From an uncultured Succinivibrionaceae bacterium (GTDB taxonomy: Bacteria > Pseudomonadota > Gammaproteobacteria > Enterobacterales > Succinivibrionaceae), in assembly GCA_949286015.1 (NCBI GenBank), contig CASEBB010000040.1, positions 1 through 46,424 of the forward strand: 46,424 bases of DNA, given 5' to 3'. The notes under the pieces were generated by a model, which was given only the letters and a program-made list of their open reading frames with translations, ran no database searches and had not been told where the DNA came from. How positions within the stretch are numbered: the first letter of the stretch is position 1; every line of letters begins with the position of its first letter. The position numbers and the translations under genes are program-made. Positions 18,150-28,699 of the stretch are shown piece after piece.

Positions 18150-21100
18150 TTACTGTTGTGCCGCAGGCGTATCGTAGAGACTGCTGTGCGTATACAGCGC
18201 TCTGAGCACCATGCCGAGGATCTTTAAACGCGAGTTGTTCTGATTCTCCGGCAGGTTGTAGCGCAGCACATTGTCACGGGTGATACGATACTCGCCATGC
18301 TTGCTCTTTTGCACCAAGGAAATGATGTACTCGTTGTACACCTTATGGTGGTTGGCAAACTCAAGGCTCGCACCCTTGTCATCACCACGGATCTTGAGCA
18401 CACCCAAGAGCGAAGCCATGCGCTTTAAACGCGACAGCGCAAAGAGGTTCTCGGTCTCTACAGGCAGCGAGCCAAAGCGGTCAATAAGCTCAATCTTGAG
18501 GTCATCAAACTCGTCTAAGGTGTTGCACGAGGCAATGCGCTTGTACATCGACAGACGCGTATTCACGTCATGGATGTAGTCCGCAGGCAGCAGCGCACTT
18601 AAGTGCATGTCCACCTCGCATTCATTGAGGCTGATCTCACTTAACGATGGCTCATGGCCCTCCTTTAAGGCCTTTACCGCCGCATTGAGCATGTCCATGT
18701 ACAGCGCAAAGCCCACCGATTCGATCTGACCAGACTGCTCCTCACCTAAGAGCTCACCCGCACCACGAATCTCGAGGTCATGGGAGGCCAGCACAAAGCC
18801 CGCACCCAGCTCATCGATGCTGGCAATCGCCTCTAAGCGGCGCTTGGCATCGACTCCTAAAGCCGCCCGTGGTGGCGTAAAGAAGTAGGCGTAAGCCTGA
18901 TGGTGCGAGCGACCAACACGACCACGAATCTGGTGCAATTGCGCCAAGCCCAGTAAGTCCGCGCGGTCAATGATAATGGTGTTGGCCGTTGGGATATCAA
19001 GGCCATTTTCAATAATGGTCGAGCACAGCAGCACGTTAAAGCGCTGGTGATAGAAATCCTGCATCACATGCTGCAGCATGCGCTCATCCATCTGGCCGTG
19101 GGCAATCTCAATTTTGGCCTCAGGTACCAACTTGGCGAGGTTTTCGGCCTTAATGTTCATGGTCGCCACATCGTTGTGCAGGTAGTACACCTGACCACCA
19201 CGACGCAGTTCACGCAAAATAGCCTCGCGACAGAGCTGATCGTTATCCTCATGGATAAAGGTCTTTACCGCTAAGCGGTGCTCTGGTGGCGTGGCAATAA
19301 TAGACAGCTCGCGCATGCCCTCCATGGCCATGTTGAGAGTACGCGGAATAGGCGTCGCCGTTAAGGTTAAGAGGTCGACCTCCGCGCGTAAGGCCTTTAA
19401 GGCTTCCTTTTGCCGTACACCAAAGCGGTGCTCCTCATCGATAATGAGCAGGCCTAAGTCCTTAAACTTAATGCGGCTGGAGAGCAGGCGGTGCGTACCA
19501 ATGATGATATCGATCTCGCCTCGAGCCAGCTTGTTAATGGTATCCGTCTGCTCCTTACTCGAGCGGAAACGGCTTAGCATGTCCACATTAATGGCCGTGG
19601 TCGCAAAGCGCTCCTTAAAGTTCTGGAAGTGCTGCTCAGCCAAAATGGTGGTTGGGGCTAACACCGCTACTTGCTTGCCGTTGCTGGCAGCAACAAAGGC
19701 CGCACGTAAGGCCACTTCGGTCTTACCAAAGCCCACATCACCGCAAATGAGGCGATCCATGGCCACCGGACGGGCCATATCCGCTAAGGTCTGCTCAATG
19801 GCCTTGCGCTGATCCTCGGTCTCCTCATAAGGGAAAGCGGAGACAAACTCATCTAAGGCGTGCTCATCAATGTGGAAAGCAAAGCCGCGCTTCAGCTCAC
19901 GCTGGGCATAAATGTCGAGAAGCTCAGCAGCCACATCACGTACCTTTTGGGCCGCCTTGTTCTTCTTTTTGGACCACGTGTCGGTGCCTAATTTGGACAG
20001 CTGCGGATTGGATTCACCAGAGTAACGCGCGACCTTGTTTAAGGAGGTAATCGGAATGGAGAGCATGTCACCATTTTGGTACTCAATGGTGAGGTACTCG
20101 CCTTTGATGCCGTTAATGACCTCAGTCTTGAGGCCACGGTACTTACCGATACCGTGATCGATGTGCACCACAATCTGCCCTTCTTGCAGCTGGGCCAGAT
20201 TCTTAATAATGGTGTCCTGATCGAGCTGCTGACGGCGCTTATTACCTTGACGCTGCCTTACGAGCTTAAAGCCTAAGAGTTCAGTCTCGGTGATAAATGC
20301 CAGTGGCGTGCTGAGCTTAAGTGGCGCCCACTTGATGCGGACATTGCCCTCTTGCGCATTAGCCTCAGCTTCAGCGGCAGAGGCTGCTGCCTCGGTGGTG
20401 ACTGCAAGCAGATCCTCCTCTAACGCGTTTTGGCCCTCAGCATGGGCAATTTCGCTGTCTGCTGCCGCAGCTGCAAGCTCAGGGTCTGCGCCCTCGTTAC
20501 TGGCAGCGTCAGCTGCATTGTCCGCAAAGACTGCCTGCGCAAGGCGCAGCGTGCTAGCTGAGACCTGCGTTTGCTTGCTGATGCTGCTATCCCAGATGAC
20601 ACCCTGATCAAAAGGTGCAATGGTCAGCATGAAAGGGGCATCAGAAGCTAAAAAGTCATCAATGCTGGAGGCTGGCTGTAAGCCAACGCTCTTGATGAGC
20701 TCTTGGGGTAAGAGATCGCGGACGTTTTGACGGCGGCCCTCACTCATGGCGGAGATCAGAATACGGCCATGGCGCTTGCCACAGAACTCCTGCACAAAGT
20801 CGATGAGCTTTTGGGCACTGTTTTGCTGGCGGTGGTCTAAAGCGATGTCCGGTACCGCCACGCATGGGGCTTGATAGTGCAGACGTGTGCCCATCTCCTC
20901 AAGGGTTAGGGAGTCACTCTTTAAGAAGAGGCGGTCACGCTTGTGGAGAGAGGTAAAGAACTCATCAGGGCTTAAGAAGACCTCATAGACCGGCAGCGCA
21001 GGGTGGTCGATATTGCCGACAAATAGTTGATGACGGTTGTGCAGCTCTTGGTCGTAGGTGTTAAGGGTATTGCGGATGTCACCTACGAGGATAAATTGCG

Positions 21101-21938
21101 TCTTGGGATTGAGGTACTCAAAGAAGGTGTTAGTGTGGGCAAAAAAGAGCGGCAGGTAGTACTCGATACCTGCGGGGATGCTGCCTTTGGATACCGCTTG
21201 GTAAATGACGTGACTTTGGAAATGCTGGTTGGCAAAGGCGTCACGGTAGCGGCTGCGGAAAATGGAGATACTGTCCTCATCTAGAGGAAACTCATTGGCT
21301 GGCAGGAGCTTAATCTCGTCAATCTTTTGCTGCGAGCGCTGGCTTTGCACGTCAAAGTAGGCAATGGTGTCTACCTCGTCGTCAAAGAAGTCGATACGCA
21401 GTGGCTGGGTGCAGCCCATAGGGAAGATATCGAGAATGGAGCCACGAATGGCAAACTCGCCGTGATCTAACACCTGCTCCACTTGCAAATAGCCATGCGC
21501 CGTAAAGGTCGCACGCAAGGAATCAAGATCGCAGCGGTCACCAACTTTGAGGACAAAGGAGTTTTGGCTGATGTACTCTATAGGTGGCAGGCGCTGCATC
21601 ACGGCATTGATCGAGGTAATGACAATGCCGCCATGCATGGCAGGCGCAAGAGAGAGGAACTCTAAGCGCGAGGAGATAATATCCTGATGCGGCGAGAGCA
21701 CATCGTAAGGTAAGGTCTCGTAGTCATGAAATACCATGATGCGCTCTTGCGGGCAGAGATAGCGCAGCTCTTGCTCAAGGCGCGCCGCTTCATTGCTGTC
21801 AGCACAGATGACTACCACGGTGTTGGGGCTTTGGCTCTTATGGACAGCAATTTCTAAGGACAGTGCACTGCCAAAGAGGTTGCCCACCACCTTGCCTTGA
21901 GGGCTGATGTTACTGAGAAGCAATTCAGAACGTTGCAT
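18150..21938 (-). CDS. mfd: Transcription-repair coupling factor Mfd
   Basis: 1,262 residues from ATG 21938, chosen for TAGGAG 6 nt upstream and the MQRSELLLSN start; the open frame runs 34 codons further without support. Order: UvrB-like damage-recognition half, RNA-polymerase interaction domain at ~586 (VVHIDHGIGKYRGLKT), helicase motor with GDVGFGKTE (~731), DEEH (~832) and TATPIPRT, then the C-terminal regulatory domain. It displaces stalled RNA polymerase and recruits UvrA for repair. About 110 residues longer than the E. coli protein, mostly because of an Ala/Glu/Asp-rich insertion at ~475-540 between the UvrB-like half and the polymerase-interaction domain. Monocistronic in this context. 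Confidence 0.97.
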   Translation of the reverse strand: MQRSELLLSNISPQGKVVGNLFGSALSLEIAVHKSQSPNTVVVICADSNEAARLEQELRYLCPQERIMVFHDYETLPYDVLSPHQDIISSRLEFLSLAPAMHGGIVITSINAVMQRLPPIEYISQNSFVLKVGDRCDLDSLRATFTAHGYLQVEQVLDHGEFAIRGSILDIFPMGCTQPLRIDFFDDEVDTIAYFDVQSQRSQQKIDEIKLLPANEFPLDEDSISIFRSRYRDAFANQHFQSHVIYQAVSKGSIPAGIEYYLPLFFAHTNTFFEYLNPKTQFILVGDIRNTLNTYDQELHNRHQLFVGNIDHPALPVYEVFLSPDEFFTSLHKRDRLFLKSDSLTLEEMGTRLHYQAPCVAVPDIALDHRQQNSAQKLIDFVQEFCGKRHGRILISAMSEGRRQNVRDLLPQELIKSVGLQPASSIDDFLASDAPFMLTIAPFDQGVIWDSSISKQTQVSASTLRLAQAVFADNAADAASNEGADPELAAAAADSEIAHAEGQNALEEDLLAVTTEAAASAAEAEANAQEGNVRIKWAPLKLSTPLAFITETELLGFKLVRQRQGNKRRQQLDQDTIIKNLAQLQEGQIVVHIDHGIGKYRGLKTEVINGIKGEYLTIEYQNGDMLSIPITSLNKVARYSGESNPQLSKLGTDTWSKKKNKAAQKVRDVAAELLDIYAQRELKRGFAFHIDEHALDEFVSAFPYEETEDQRKAIEQTLADMARPVAMDRLICGDVGFGKTEVALRAAFVAASNGKQVAVLAPTTILAEQHFQNFKERFATTAINVDMLSRFRSSKEQTDTINKLARGEIDIIIGTHRLLSSRIKFKDLGLLIIDEEHRFGVRQKEALKALRAEVDLLTLTATPIPRTLNMAMEGMRELSIIATPPEHRLAVKTFIHEDNDQLCREAILRELRRGGQVYYLHNDVATMNIKAENLAKLVPEAKIEIAHGQMDERMLQHVMQDFYHQRFNVLLCSTIIENGLDIPTANTIIIDRADLLGLAQLHQIRGRVGRSHHQAYAYFFTPPRAALGVDAKRRLEAIASIDELGAGFVLASHDLEIRGAGELLGEEQSGQIESVGFALYMDMLNAAVKALKEGHEPSLSEISLNECEVDMHLSALLPADYIHDVNTRLSMYKRIASCNTLDEFDDLKIELIDRFGSLPVETENLFALSRLKRMASLLGVLKIRGDDKGASLEFANHHKVYNEYIISLVQKSKHGEYRITRDNVLRYNLPENQNNSRLKILGMVLRALYTHSSLYDTPAAQQ

Positions 21939-23144
21939 GAAAACTCCTAACAGAAGGTCATAGTGGGCAAAGAGAGTGGTGAGAGTGGTAAGAGCGGTGA
22001 GAGTGAGCAGAGCGCTCAGTGGTAAGAGCGCGGTGTGCACCCTACCAAAAGTGTTACCCCTTAAGGCGCCAGCGCCGCTTAGCCTCTCGCCCTGAGGCTA
22101 AAAGCGGGGGAGTGACGTCAGTGGCGTCAGTGGCGTAAGTGGCGCCCTGTGGCGTCAGGTGCCGTCTATGACGCCTTAGGCGTTGTGACGCCATGAGTGA
22201 CGCAAAGAGCGCCTGTCTTTAGGCAGGTTTACGGGCAAACAAGCCGACCTTAGTGGCGGTGGTAACACTTTAGGTGTAAGCCTTGAGTTGACGCAGGTGC
22301 ATAGTTGGCTGGGCATGCAGCTTGGAACTTACTGGCCACCATCGAGGAGCGCGATTACACTAAGGCAGCGGCTGCGCCTTTTCAGACCAAGGTAGCACAA
22401 GACTGAGATGCTCTGGCACTCAGGTACCGAGAGCCTCAGGTGCCGAGGTACTAAGGAGCCACGGCGTACATGCGGGCTCGTTTGTAGGGCTCAAATTATA
22501 GGTGCTTTTTTCTGTGCTTGCAGCATGATTTGCCATTGAGGCGTGTTATCACCACTGGTGGCGATAAGCTATTGCTGGCTTTAACATCGCCATAAAGGGG
22601 CCGGATTGTAGCACGCGCTGGCGCGCTATAGCCCACTGTGTGGGCTATTTTCGTAGGCACTAAGGCAAATGGGCATATTGTTGGCACAATCAGATGCGCC
22701 TTGAGGATACGACTTGCTGGCATGGCGTGTTGCTGCCGCTGGTTTTGCCACAGAGGGCAACCCCGCAAAATAGCACAGCCCCAAGCAGTCAGAGTTGTCT
22801 CACATGGTTTGGGCCCTTGCCTCACGGGGCTTAAGTTGGTACACATTGAGGCGGCAGGGGGGGGCATGGAGCGTGAGTCACGCACGCACCACAATGCTTG
22901 CTGTTACCTGCATTGCCCCCAAGAGAGGTAACGGTGCGGAGTGCTCCTTAGCTTAGCTTTGCTTAGTTATTACATGGGGGCAGACCCGCGAGCACGGCGG
23001 CACTTGTTTTGCGCGTATTATGATCTGCAAGCTGGAATCAGCCCGCTATCGCGTTGCTTGCTTGCTTGCTTTGCTGCAAGAGCCACTTTTAGCTGCGAAA
23101 GTGGCGCAAAAAGGTTAGGACAGGAGCCTTTACAGGAGCCTTAG
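21939..23144. other. Upstream region of mfd and of the DUF6056-like gene
   Basis: 1.2 kb with no credible gene. It contains an inverted-end element (22044-22275) with internal GTGGCGTCA repeats, and a hairpin at 22622-22650 region (ATAGCCCA/TGGGCTAT, 5-nt loop, then TTTT) that could terminate plus-strand transcription. Just before the DUF6056-like gene, ACAGGAGCCTT is directly repeated (23120-23143), giving two Shine-Dalgarno-like AGGAG boxes. Confidence 0.5.
22044..22275. repeat. 232-bp element with 15-bp inverted ends and internal repeats
   Basis: Left arm ACCAAAAGTGTTACC (22044-22058); right arm GGTAACACTTTAGGT (22261-22275), 14/15 complementary. Inside: a bulged hairpin (22075-22107, CCGCTTAGCCTC with GAGGCTAAAAGCGG) and several direct and inverted GTGGCGTCA copies (22121, 22130, 22139, 22149 and reversed copies to about 22205). 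It lies ~105 bp upstream of mfd. Confidence 0.7.
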
Positions 23145-24614
23145 ATGAAGATTTCTCTGCGCAGTTACTGTTATCTGCTGCTTTGGTTTGGCCTGATCTT
23201 ATTGTGCTCAGAGCTCATGCCTTACTTTGCCAACGACTGTCGCTACATGCTCATCCAAGGCACCCATGAGCTGGTGGGCTCGTACAGCGATATCGTGGTA
23301 TCGCAATATCAGCATTACTTTGCGTGGGGTGGACGCACAGTAGCGCATGTGATTGCCCAGATCCTGTTGTATTGGGGTAAGCCTGTATCAGCAGTGGCGC
23401 AGGGCTTTTGCTATGTGGTGCTGATCCTCTTTATCTACTACAACGCCTACGGCATTAAACCAACGTTGCGCCTGCGCTTTATGCCGATCTTTGTCATCAG
23501 CGCGCTGCTGTTTTTACAGCTGCGAGTCTTTGGTGAGGTGGTGCTCAACATTGTGAGCTCCGCCAACTACATGTACACCACGACCATTATGCTGATGTTT
23601 ATCCTGCCTTACCGCATTTCCTTTGCCCGTGAGGTGCAAGGCTCATGGTGGTGGCTGTGGCCGCTGATGCTCGTTTTAGGTGTACTTGCAGGCTGGACTA
23701 ATGAGAACACCGCTGCCGCTGTGGCTACGGGGTTAGGCCTATACTTACTCTACAACCTCAAAGCGCGCCGCTTAAAGCTGTGGCAATGCTGGGGCTATGC
23801 AGGCTACTTATTGGGCTTTGCGCTGCTGATCTTTGCCCCTGGCAATAAGGCTCGCCTCGACTCCATGGAAGAGGGTGGCTTTGATTACTTTGCGCATACG
23901 GTGCACGCCATTTCGCTTTTTGGCGAGGCTCTGTTGCTGTGTGGGCTCTTGGTAGTGTGCGTGTGCTTTTTGGTGTGGAAAGTTAGAGAGCACTTTTTAC
24001 AGTATGCCCGTCCTGACCGCTATTGGGGCAGCATGTGGTTTATCTACACGGGCCTGTTCTCGCTCTTTTTAATGATCTTTTCTCCTAACTTCCCAGCCCG
24101 CTCGGCCACGCCTTTTACCATCTTTACCATTGTCGGTATTGTGGGCTTAAGTGACGTGCTGATCTCCCGTGGCTATGAGGTGGTCTCCTGCCGTTGCAAG
24201 GTGCTGTTAAGCGTGAGTGCGGCTGTCATCATGACGGCGGCCATGATTAACTTGATTTATTGTGGCGTGGTGTTAAGCACTGATGACAAGGTACGCCAAG
24301 CACAGCTCTTTACGCAGCTGGAGCAGGGGCAAAAGGATATTGTCGTGAGCCCAATGCACGTCAACACCTACAAGTATGCCTTTGTGGCGGATGTGCGGGC
24401 TAATCCTGACTATTGGACGAACAAGATTGTCGCGAACTTCCTGCAGGTGAACTCGATTCGCCGCAGCTGCGACTATCCAACGCGGTCATGGCCACATGAT
24501 GTGGTGTTCTTTAGTCGGGTGGTGACAGATGCCGAGTGCAACTTACAGCCAGAGCCAGAAATAAAGACGGTTGAGGATAAGCCGGAGACGGCTGGGACTG
24601 CTTCACAGCAGTAG
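23145..24614 (+). CDS. DUF6056-like polytopic membrane protein
   Basis: 489 residues; ATG 23145 with AGGAG 6 nt upstream. About 11-12 hydrophobic segments, a short charged N-terminus and a soluble C-terminal ~90 residues. The blocks FANDCRYMLIQGTHE, FGEVVLNIVSSANYMYTTTIMLM, GWTNENTAAAVATGLGLYLL and FAPGNKARLDS match the DUF6056 pattern of polytopic proteins thought to act in surface-glycan assembly or modification (family function unproven). It ends in a Glu/Pro-rich tail. Next to an iron-dependent alcohol dehydrogenase on the same strand 195 bp away, with an AGAGCAG/CTGCTCT hairpin (24626-24647) between them. I cannot assign a substrate. Confidence 0.7.
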   Translation: MKISLRSYCYLLLWFGLILLCSELMPYFANDCRYMLIQGTHELVGSYSDIVVSQYQHYFAWGGRTVAHVIAQILLYWGKPVSAVAQGFCYVVLILFIYYNAYGIKPTLRLRFMPIFVISALLFLQLRVFGEVVLNIVSSANYMYTTTIMLMFILPYRISFAREVQGSWWWLWPLMLVLGVLAGWTNENTAAAVATGLGLYLLYNLKARRLKLWQCWGYAGYLLGFALLIFAPGNKARLDSMEEGGFDYFAHTVHAISLFGEALLLCGLLVVCVCFLVWKVREHFLQYARPDRYWGSMWFIYTGLFSLFLMIFSPNFPARSATPFTIFTIVGIVGLSDVLISRGYEVVSCRCKVLLSVSAAVIMTAAMINLIYCGVVLSTDDKVRQAQLFTQLEQGQKDIVVSPMHVNTYKYAFVADVRANPDYWTNKIVANFLQVNSIRRSCDYPTRSWPHDVVFFSRVVTDAECNLQPEPEIKTVEDKPETAGTASQQ

Positions 24615-24809
24615 TGGCTGTGAGGAGAGCAGCGAGAACACTGCTCTGGCGCTAACCATCTGCTGTGGTTCACCTCGCCATTAGCCATTGGCGCTAACAC
24701 GCGGCAGACGCCGCGCGTAACCACAATTTCAAGTTTCCGGCCTCTCCCGCTTTTCCCACGCACAGCTCTCTTTGTACAATGAGCACAGCGTGGTGTAGTG
24801 AGGAGACGC

Positions 24810-26000
24810 ATGGAAAACTTTGAATTTCACCGGCCGACCGCCTACTACTTTGGTGTAGGACGAGAAAACGAGGTCGGCGCCATTATCAAGGCCCTCAATA
24901 AGCACAAGATCCTTATTGTTTATGGGGGCCAATACTGCATTAGCTCGGGGCTTTTAGACCGTGTGCAGGCCTCGCTCCGTGAGGCGGGTGTGTCCTATGT
25001 GACCAAGGGGGGAGTTGTACCTAATCCGCGCGCAGACTTGGTGTACGACCTTATTGACTTAGGCCGTCAGGAGCAGGTGGACTTTGTGCTTGCCGTGGGT
25101 GGTGGCTCGGCCATTGACACGGCCAAGGCTACGGCGATGGGCATCGTCAACGAGGGGGACTTCTTTGACTTCTTTTTAAAGAGCCGCCAGCCTTTAGGCT
25201 GTTTAGGTATAGGCGTGGTGCTGACCATTCCTGCAGCTGGTTCTGAGGGCTCGTGCCGTGCGGTGATTCAAAAAGAGATCGAGGGTGATGTCTACAAGTG
25301 TGGCTTAGGCTGCCCTTACTTTGTGCCGACTTTTGCGGTCATGAATCCTGAGCTTACTAAGACGCTACCACAGTATCAGACGGCCTGTGGAGTGGTGGAT
25401 ATGATGGCGCATGTTATGGAGCGCTATTTTACGAACACGCCAGAGGTGTCGATTACCGATAGGCTGTGTGAGGCGGTCTTAAGCTCCATTGTGGAGACAG
25501 TACCGCTGGTGCTGCGAGAGCCTGATAACTACGAGGCGCGGGCTAATGTGATGTGGGCTGGCACCTTAGCGCACAATGACACCTGTGGAGTAGGGAGAGA
25601 GCAGGATTGGGCTACCCATGCCTTAGAGCACCAGTTATCGGCGCTTTATGATATTGCCCACGGGGCGGGCTTAGCGGTGCTGTTCCCAGCGTGGATGGAG
25701 TACACCATGCCTCACAATCCGCTGCGCTTTGCGCAGTTTGCGACGCGGGTATTTGGTGTAAACATGGACTTTGAGGAGCCAAAGCGCACGGCGAAGGCGG
25801 GCATCATGGCGCTGCGGCAGTTCTTTAAGGATATTGGCATGCCGCTGAACTTTGCGGATATCGGCGCCAAGGAGGAGGACATCCCGCAGATGCTGCGTTT
25901 GCTGGGAGTGGACGAGGTCAACACTATTGGGCACTTTGTGCCCTTAAATCGTGATGCGTGCGAGACTATCTACAAGATAGCGGCGCACTATCGTGAGTAG
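24810..26000 (+). CDS. Iron-containing alcohol dehydrogenase (YqhD/BdhA type)
   Basis: 396 residues from ATG 24810, preceded by GAGGAG; an in-frame GTG at 24798 is less likely. The NAD(P)-binding GGGSAIDTAKA is at ~97 and the metal-site region includes DMMAHVMERYF (~197), HALEHQ (~270) and AHGAGLAVLFPAW (~283), the standard group III metal-dependent dehydrogenase ligands. YqhD/BdhA-like enzymes reduce aldehydes with NAD(P)H. Given the rhamnose genes nearby, reduction of L-lactaldehyde to 1,2-propanediol is a plausible role, but it is not the FucO branch by length and motif. Its promoter is not evident and the rhamnose genes start 665 bp on, on the other strand, so the link is only by proximity. 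Confidence 0.85.
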   Translation: MENFEFHRPTAYYFGVGRENEVGAIIKALNKHKILIVYGGQYCISSGLLDRVQASLREAGVSYVTKGGVVPNPRADLVYDLIDLGRQEQVDFVLAVGGGSAIDTAKATAMGIVNEGDFFDFFLKSRQPLGCLGIGVVLTIPAAGSEGSCRAVIQKEIEGDVYKCGLGCPYFVPTFAVMNPELTKTLPQYQTACGVVDMMAHVMERYFTNTPEVSITDRLCEAVLSSIVETVPLVLREPDNYEARANVMWAGTLAHNDTCGVGREQDWATHALEHQLSALYDIAHGAGLAVLFPAWMEYTMPHNPLRFAQFATRVFGVNMDFEEPKRTAKAGIMALRQFFKDIGMPLNFADIGAKEEDIPQMLRLLGVDEVNTIGHFVPLNRDACETIYKIAAHYRE

Positions 26001-26664
26001 GCTAAGCTGGTGCTGACGGTGAAGGGGGAAGCTGCTTGAGAGTAGTGGTTGGGGCTAAATGCGCTTGTGTAGTCACGATTAGGGATTAGCATTTAGACAA
26101 CACCCGCAAATGCTTGATCGCAGGGAGGTTTGTTGCGGCATTGATCGGCTACTTGATCTTGTAACGAGCCATGCAAAACTCATCACCAGAAAACCACCAG
26201 AAAGATGGCGACAACAAAGACCGCAAACCAAACTAAGCTCATTGCGTTTTCCTTGTGATGTAGAAAACCCCAGCAGCTACGTGCGTTGTTATGGACGTTA
26301 GTGGAGCGAGACTTTGCTGCAAGAGTTTTAGGGGGGAGTATGGCCCTGAACGCGAAAAGGGATCAGCACCATAACATTTCGGACTGTACAAATGGGGTAC
26401 AAACAATCAGCCATAAGCTGACAAGACAGTTCACTGAGACGAAAGGGGTAAGAACCATGTATAGCATCAGAAACTTTATGCATGCCATTTGTACAGTCCG
26501 GCGGTATCAGCGCCGAGTGAGCTGATTAAGAGAGGGGAAGTGGCGCTCTGCTCTTTGCCGCAAAGGCTAAGCTCAGTGCAGCAGCTGTGGCTGCATGTGC
26601 AGCCACAGACTAATACAGCGCCAGAGTTAGCTCATGGCGCTGGCGGGATGGTCTACAGCACTGG
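26001..26664. other. Intergenic region with an inverted-end element
   Basis: No supported gene between the dehydrogenase and the convergent GH78-like gene. A 121-bp inverted-end element at 26380-26500 is the only clear content. ORFs at 26110-26301 and 26286-26525 lack ribosome sites and overlap it. Confidence 0.55.
26380..26500. repeat. 121-bp element with perfect 16-bp inverted ends
   Basis: CGGACTGTACAAATGG (26380-26395) and CCATTTGTACAGTCCG (26485-26500) are perfect inverted copies around 89 bp. A weaker inner pairing of CATG/GCAT words lies near the right arm. No target duplication is obvious. Confidence 0.8.
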
Positions 26665-28305
26665 CTACTGCGCATTGCTGCTTAAGGCGTACTTGCGGAT
26701 GAAGTACGTTGGTGTGCACGACCATGCATGGCAGTAGCTGTTGATGATCGGGCTGCCGTAAGGCGAGAACTGCTTATTACGCGGATCAAAGAGCTCGTAG
26801 AAGCAATCAGCGCCATCAGCAATCATGGCCCCCCAGTACTCCTGCACTAAGCTCCATGCCTCTTGGGTTAAGCCAGTAACAAACAGCGCCTCGACGTAGT
26901 GGTGGTACATGTAAGGCGTCACCATGGAGACAATGCTGCTGTTACCAGCACGCCGTTCTTGCTCTAAGCGCTGCATCAGCTGACGGCTCTGCTCTACCGG
27001 CAGAACATGCGCTAACACCATCCATGCTTGCGAGGCATAGCTGATTTGCTTGTCAGCACCACTGACAAAGAAGCCCTGCTCAGTAGCAAAGAGCTTGGTC
27101 TGTGCTGCCGTGATGCAGCGTGCTAACAGCTCCTCGTAGTACTGCCTGTCCTCTGCTAAGCCCAAATGCGTACTGAGGACCAGAGCTTGCCGTAAAGCGT
27201 AAATGAAGATGGCTTGAGCACTTGCCTGCTTGTTGAGGTCGTCCTGCCAATCGATGAAGCACCACCAGTCATCGCTGTCAGCAACAAGGCCACTGTCATC
27301 TAAGCGGCGGGCGCAGATCTCAATCTGCTTCTTAGCCGTGGCATACAGCTCCTGTAATGTGGCCTCATCTCCCGTAGCCACAAAGTAATCATGCAAGCAG
27401 GAGACAAAAAACAGGGCATAATCAAAGAGGTAGGTATCATCTACCTGCACTTGCGGCTGAATAAAGAGGTTGGCTCCTACGCGTTGCTCATTTTGGGCGG
27501 CACCGGCAAAGAGGTAGAGGCAGCGAGCCACTAAGTCATTTTGCTTAAAGGTGTAGTAGTTGGCTAAGGCTTCTAAGCGCAGGTCACCAATCCACAGACG
27601 GCGATCACGCTTCGGGCCATCCTCAAATACGGACTGCATGCACTCAGCAAGGGTCTTGATTGCTACACGGTCTAAAGCGCTGATAGCTTCCGTGCTGAGG
27701 CCACTTACTTGTGACACTTGATTAAGCTGCTCTGTGGTTAAGCTTGAGCACGCGTTAGTAGGTGCCGAGCTGACTGTGGTAGCTGCAACCTCTTCAATGA
27801 CGACCTGATACTTGGGCGAGGTGTCAAGCACAGTGAACTCAACATAGCGCCATGCATAGCGTCGTGGCAGGGTAATAGTGGCAGGCAGGACATCTACGTG
27901 TAAGAACTCCTCTTGAATCCATGAGGAGCTGATTTTGCCCGTGTAGCTGGCAGAGTCGATACCCAGCTCACATAAGCGCTCGCCTAACTTAATACGCAGG
28001 TGCAAAGGCGCGTCTGCGGGGCTGCCGACGCTGCGCACCTTAAAGTTCAGCTGACCTACGCAGTGGTCTTTAAAGTCCAGCACCAGCTTGCTGCCTTGAG
28101 ACAGGGGCTCACTGGCACTAAAAGGACGTTGGGCGGTAGCGACGTAATCGCCTTGCGTTGCCGAGAAGGCGTAATCAATGGCGGTAGTGGCAGGCACCTC
28201 TGTGTGGTAGAGCTGAGGTTGAAGCTGTTCAGCTTTGGCTAAGAAGTGAGGATTCACCTCCATCTTGAAGTTAGCCAAGCTGTTAGAGAGTTTTTTGTTG
28301 CTCAT
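26665..28305 (-). CDS. GH78-like alpha-L-rhamnosidase-related protein
   Basis: 546 residues; no signal peptide, so probably cytoplasmic. Residues ~1-165 are beta-sandwich-like; from ~215 an (alpha/alpha)6 toroid of the rhamnosidase type follows (DDTYLFDYALFFVSCLHDYFVATGD, DWWCFIDWQDDLNKQASAQAIFIYAL). The active-site segment reads DGPKRDRRLWIGD (~227), where the common GH78 form is DxPQRDERLGWTGD; the Glu that acts as general acid in characterised rhamnosidases is Arg here. Upstream lie a GPH-type transporter on the same strand and a divergent AraC regulator, suggesting import and cleavage of a rhamnosyl oligosaccharide. Sequence-divergent subgroup; substrate uncertain. Confidence 0.8.
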   Translation of the reverse strand: MSNKKLSNSLANFKMEVNPHFLAKAEQLQPQLYHTEVPATTAIDYAFSATQGDYVATAQRPFSASEPLSQGSKLVLDFKDHCVGQLNFKVRSVGSPADAPLHLRIKLGERLCELGIDSASYTGKISSSWIQEEFLHVDVLPATITLPRRYAWRYVEFTVLDTSPKYQVVIEEVAATTVSSAPTNACSSLTTEQLNQVSQVSGLSTEAISALDRVAIKTLAECMQSVFEDGPKRDRRLWIGDLRLEALANYYTFKQNDLVARCLYLFAGAAQNEQRVGANLFIQPQVQVDDTYLFDYALFFVSCLHDYFVATGDEATLQELYATAKKQIEICARRLDDSGLVADSDDWWCFIDWQDDLNKQASAQAIFIYALRQALVLSTHLGLAEDRQYYEELLARCITAAQTKLFATEQGFFVSGADKQISYASQAWMVLAHVLPVEQSRQLMQRLEQERRAGNSSIVSMVTPYMYHHYVEALFVTGLTQEAWSLVQEYWGAMIADGADCFYELFDPRNKQFSPYGSPIINSYCHAWSCTPTYFIRKYALSSNAQ

Positions 28306-28699
28306 GGTAGATAACGGCAGAGATTGGCGGCAGTAAGCATTAAGCAGTAGTGTGTATGAGCAGTCACCTCAAGCAAGGCAGTAAGGCAGTAGGCTGCACT
28401 GCGTGCTATGGCGTTGCTCATGATGAGGCGACTGTACGGGCACAGAATGAAGGCCGTTATGGGGCATCTCCGCTCAAGAGCCTGCAATCGTAGCTTAAGT
28501 GTCTCTTGCTGGATTGCTTGCTGTATGGCGCCACGTTCTGTGGTGTGCCTTACTTTGCTTGCTGCCTGATCTTAATCTTATGGAGGCAAGACTGGACAAG
28601 TAAGCGGATAGGGCAGGATGTAGTGTAGCTTGGGCTTTCTTGCCTCATCTTGCCCTGCTTTGCCTGTAGGTGGTACTGAGAGGCTATGCCTACGCAAGC
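28306..28699. other. Gap between GH78-like gene and transporter
   Basis: 394 bp with no gene, terminator or strong hairpin that I can support. The two flanking genes share a strand, so an operon with a long gap is possible. Confidence 0.5.
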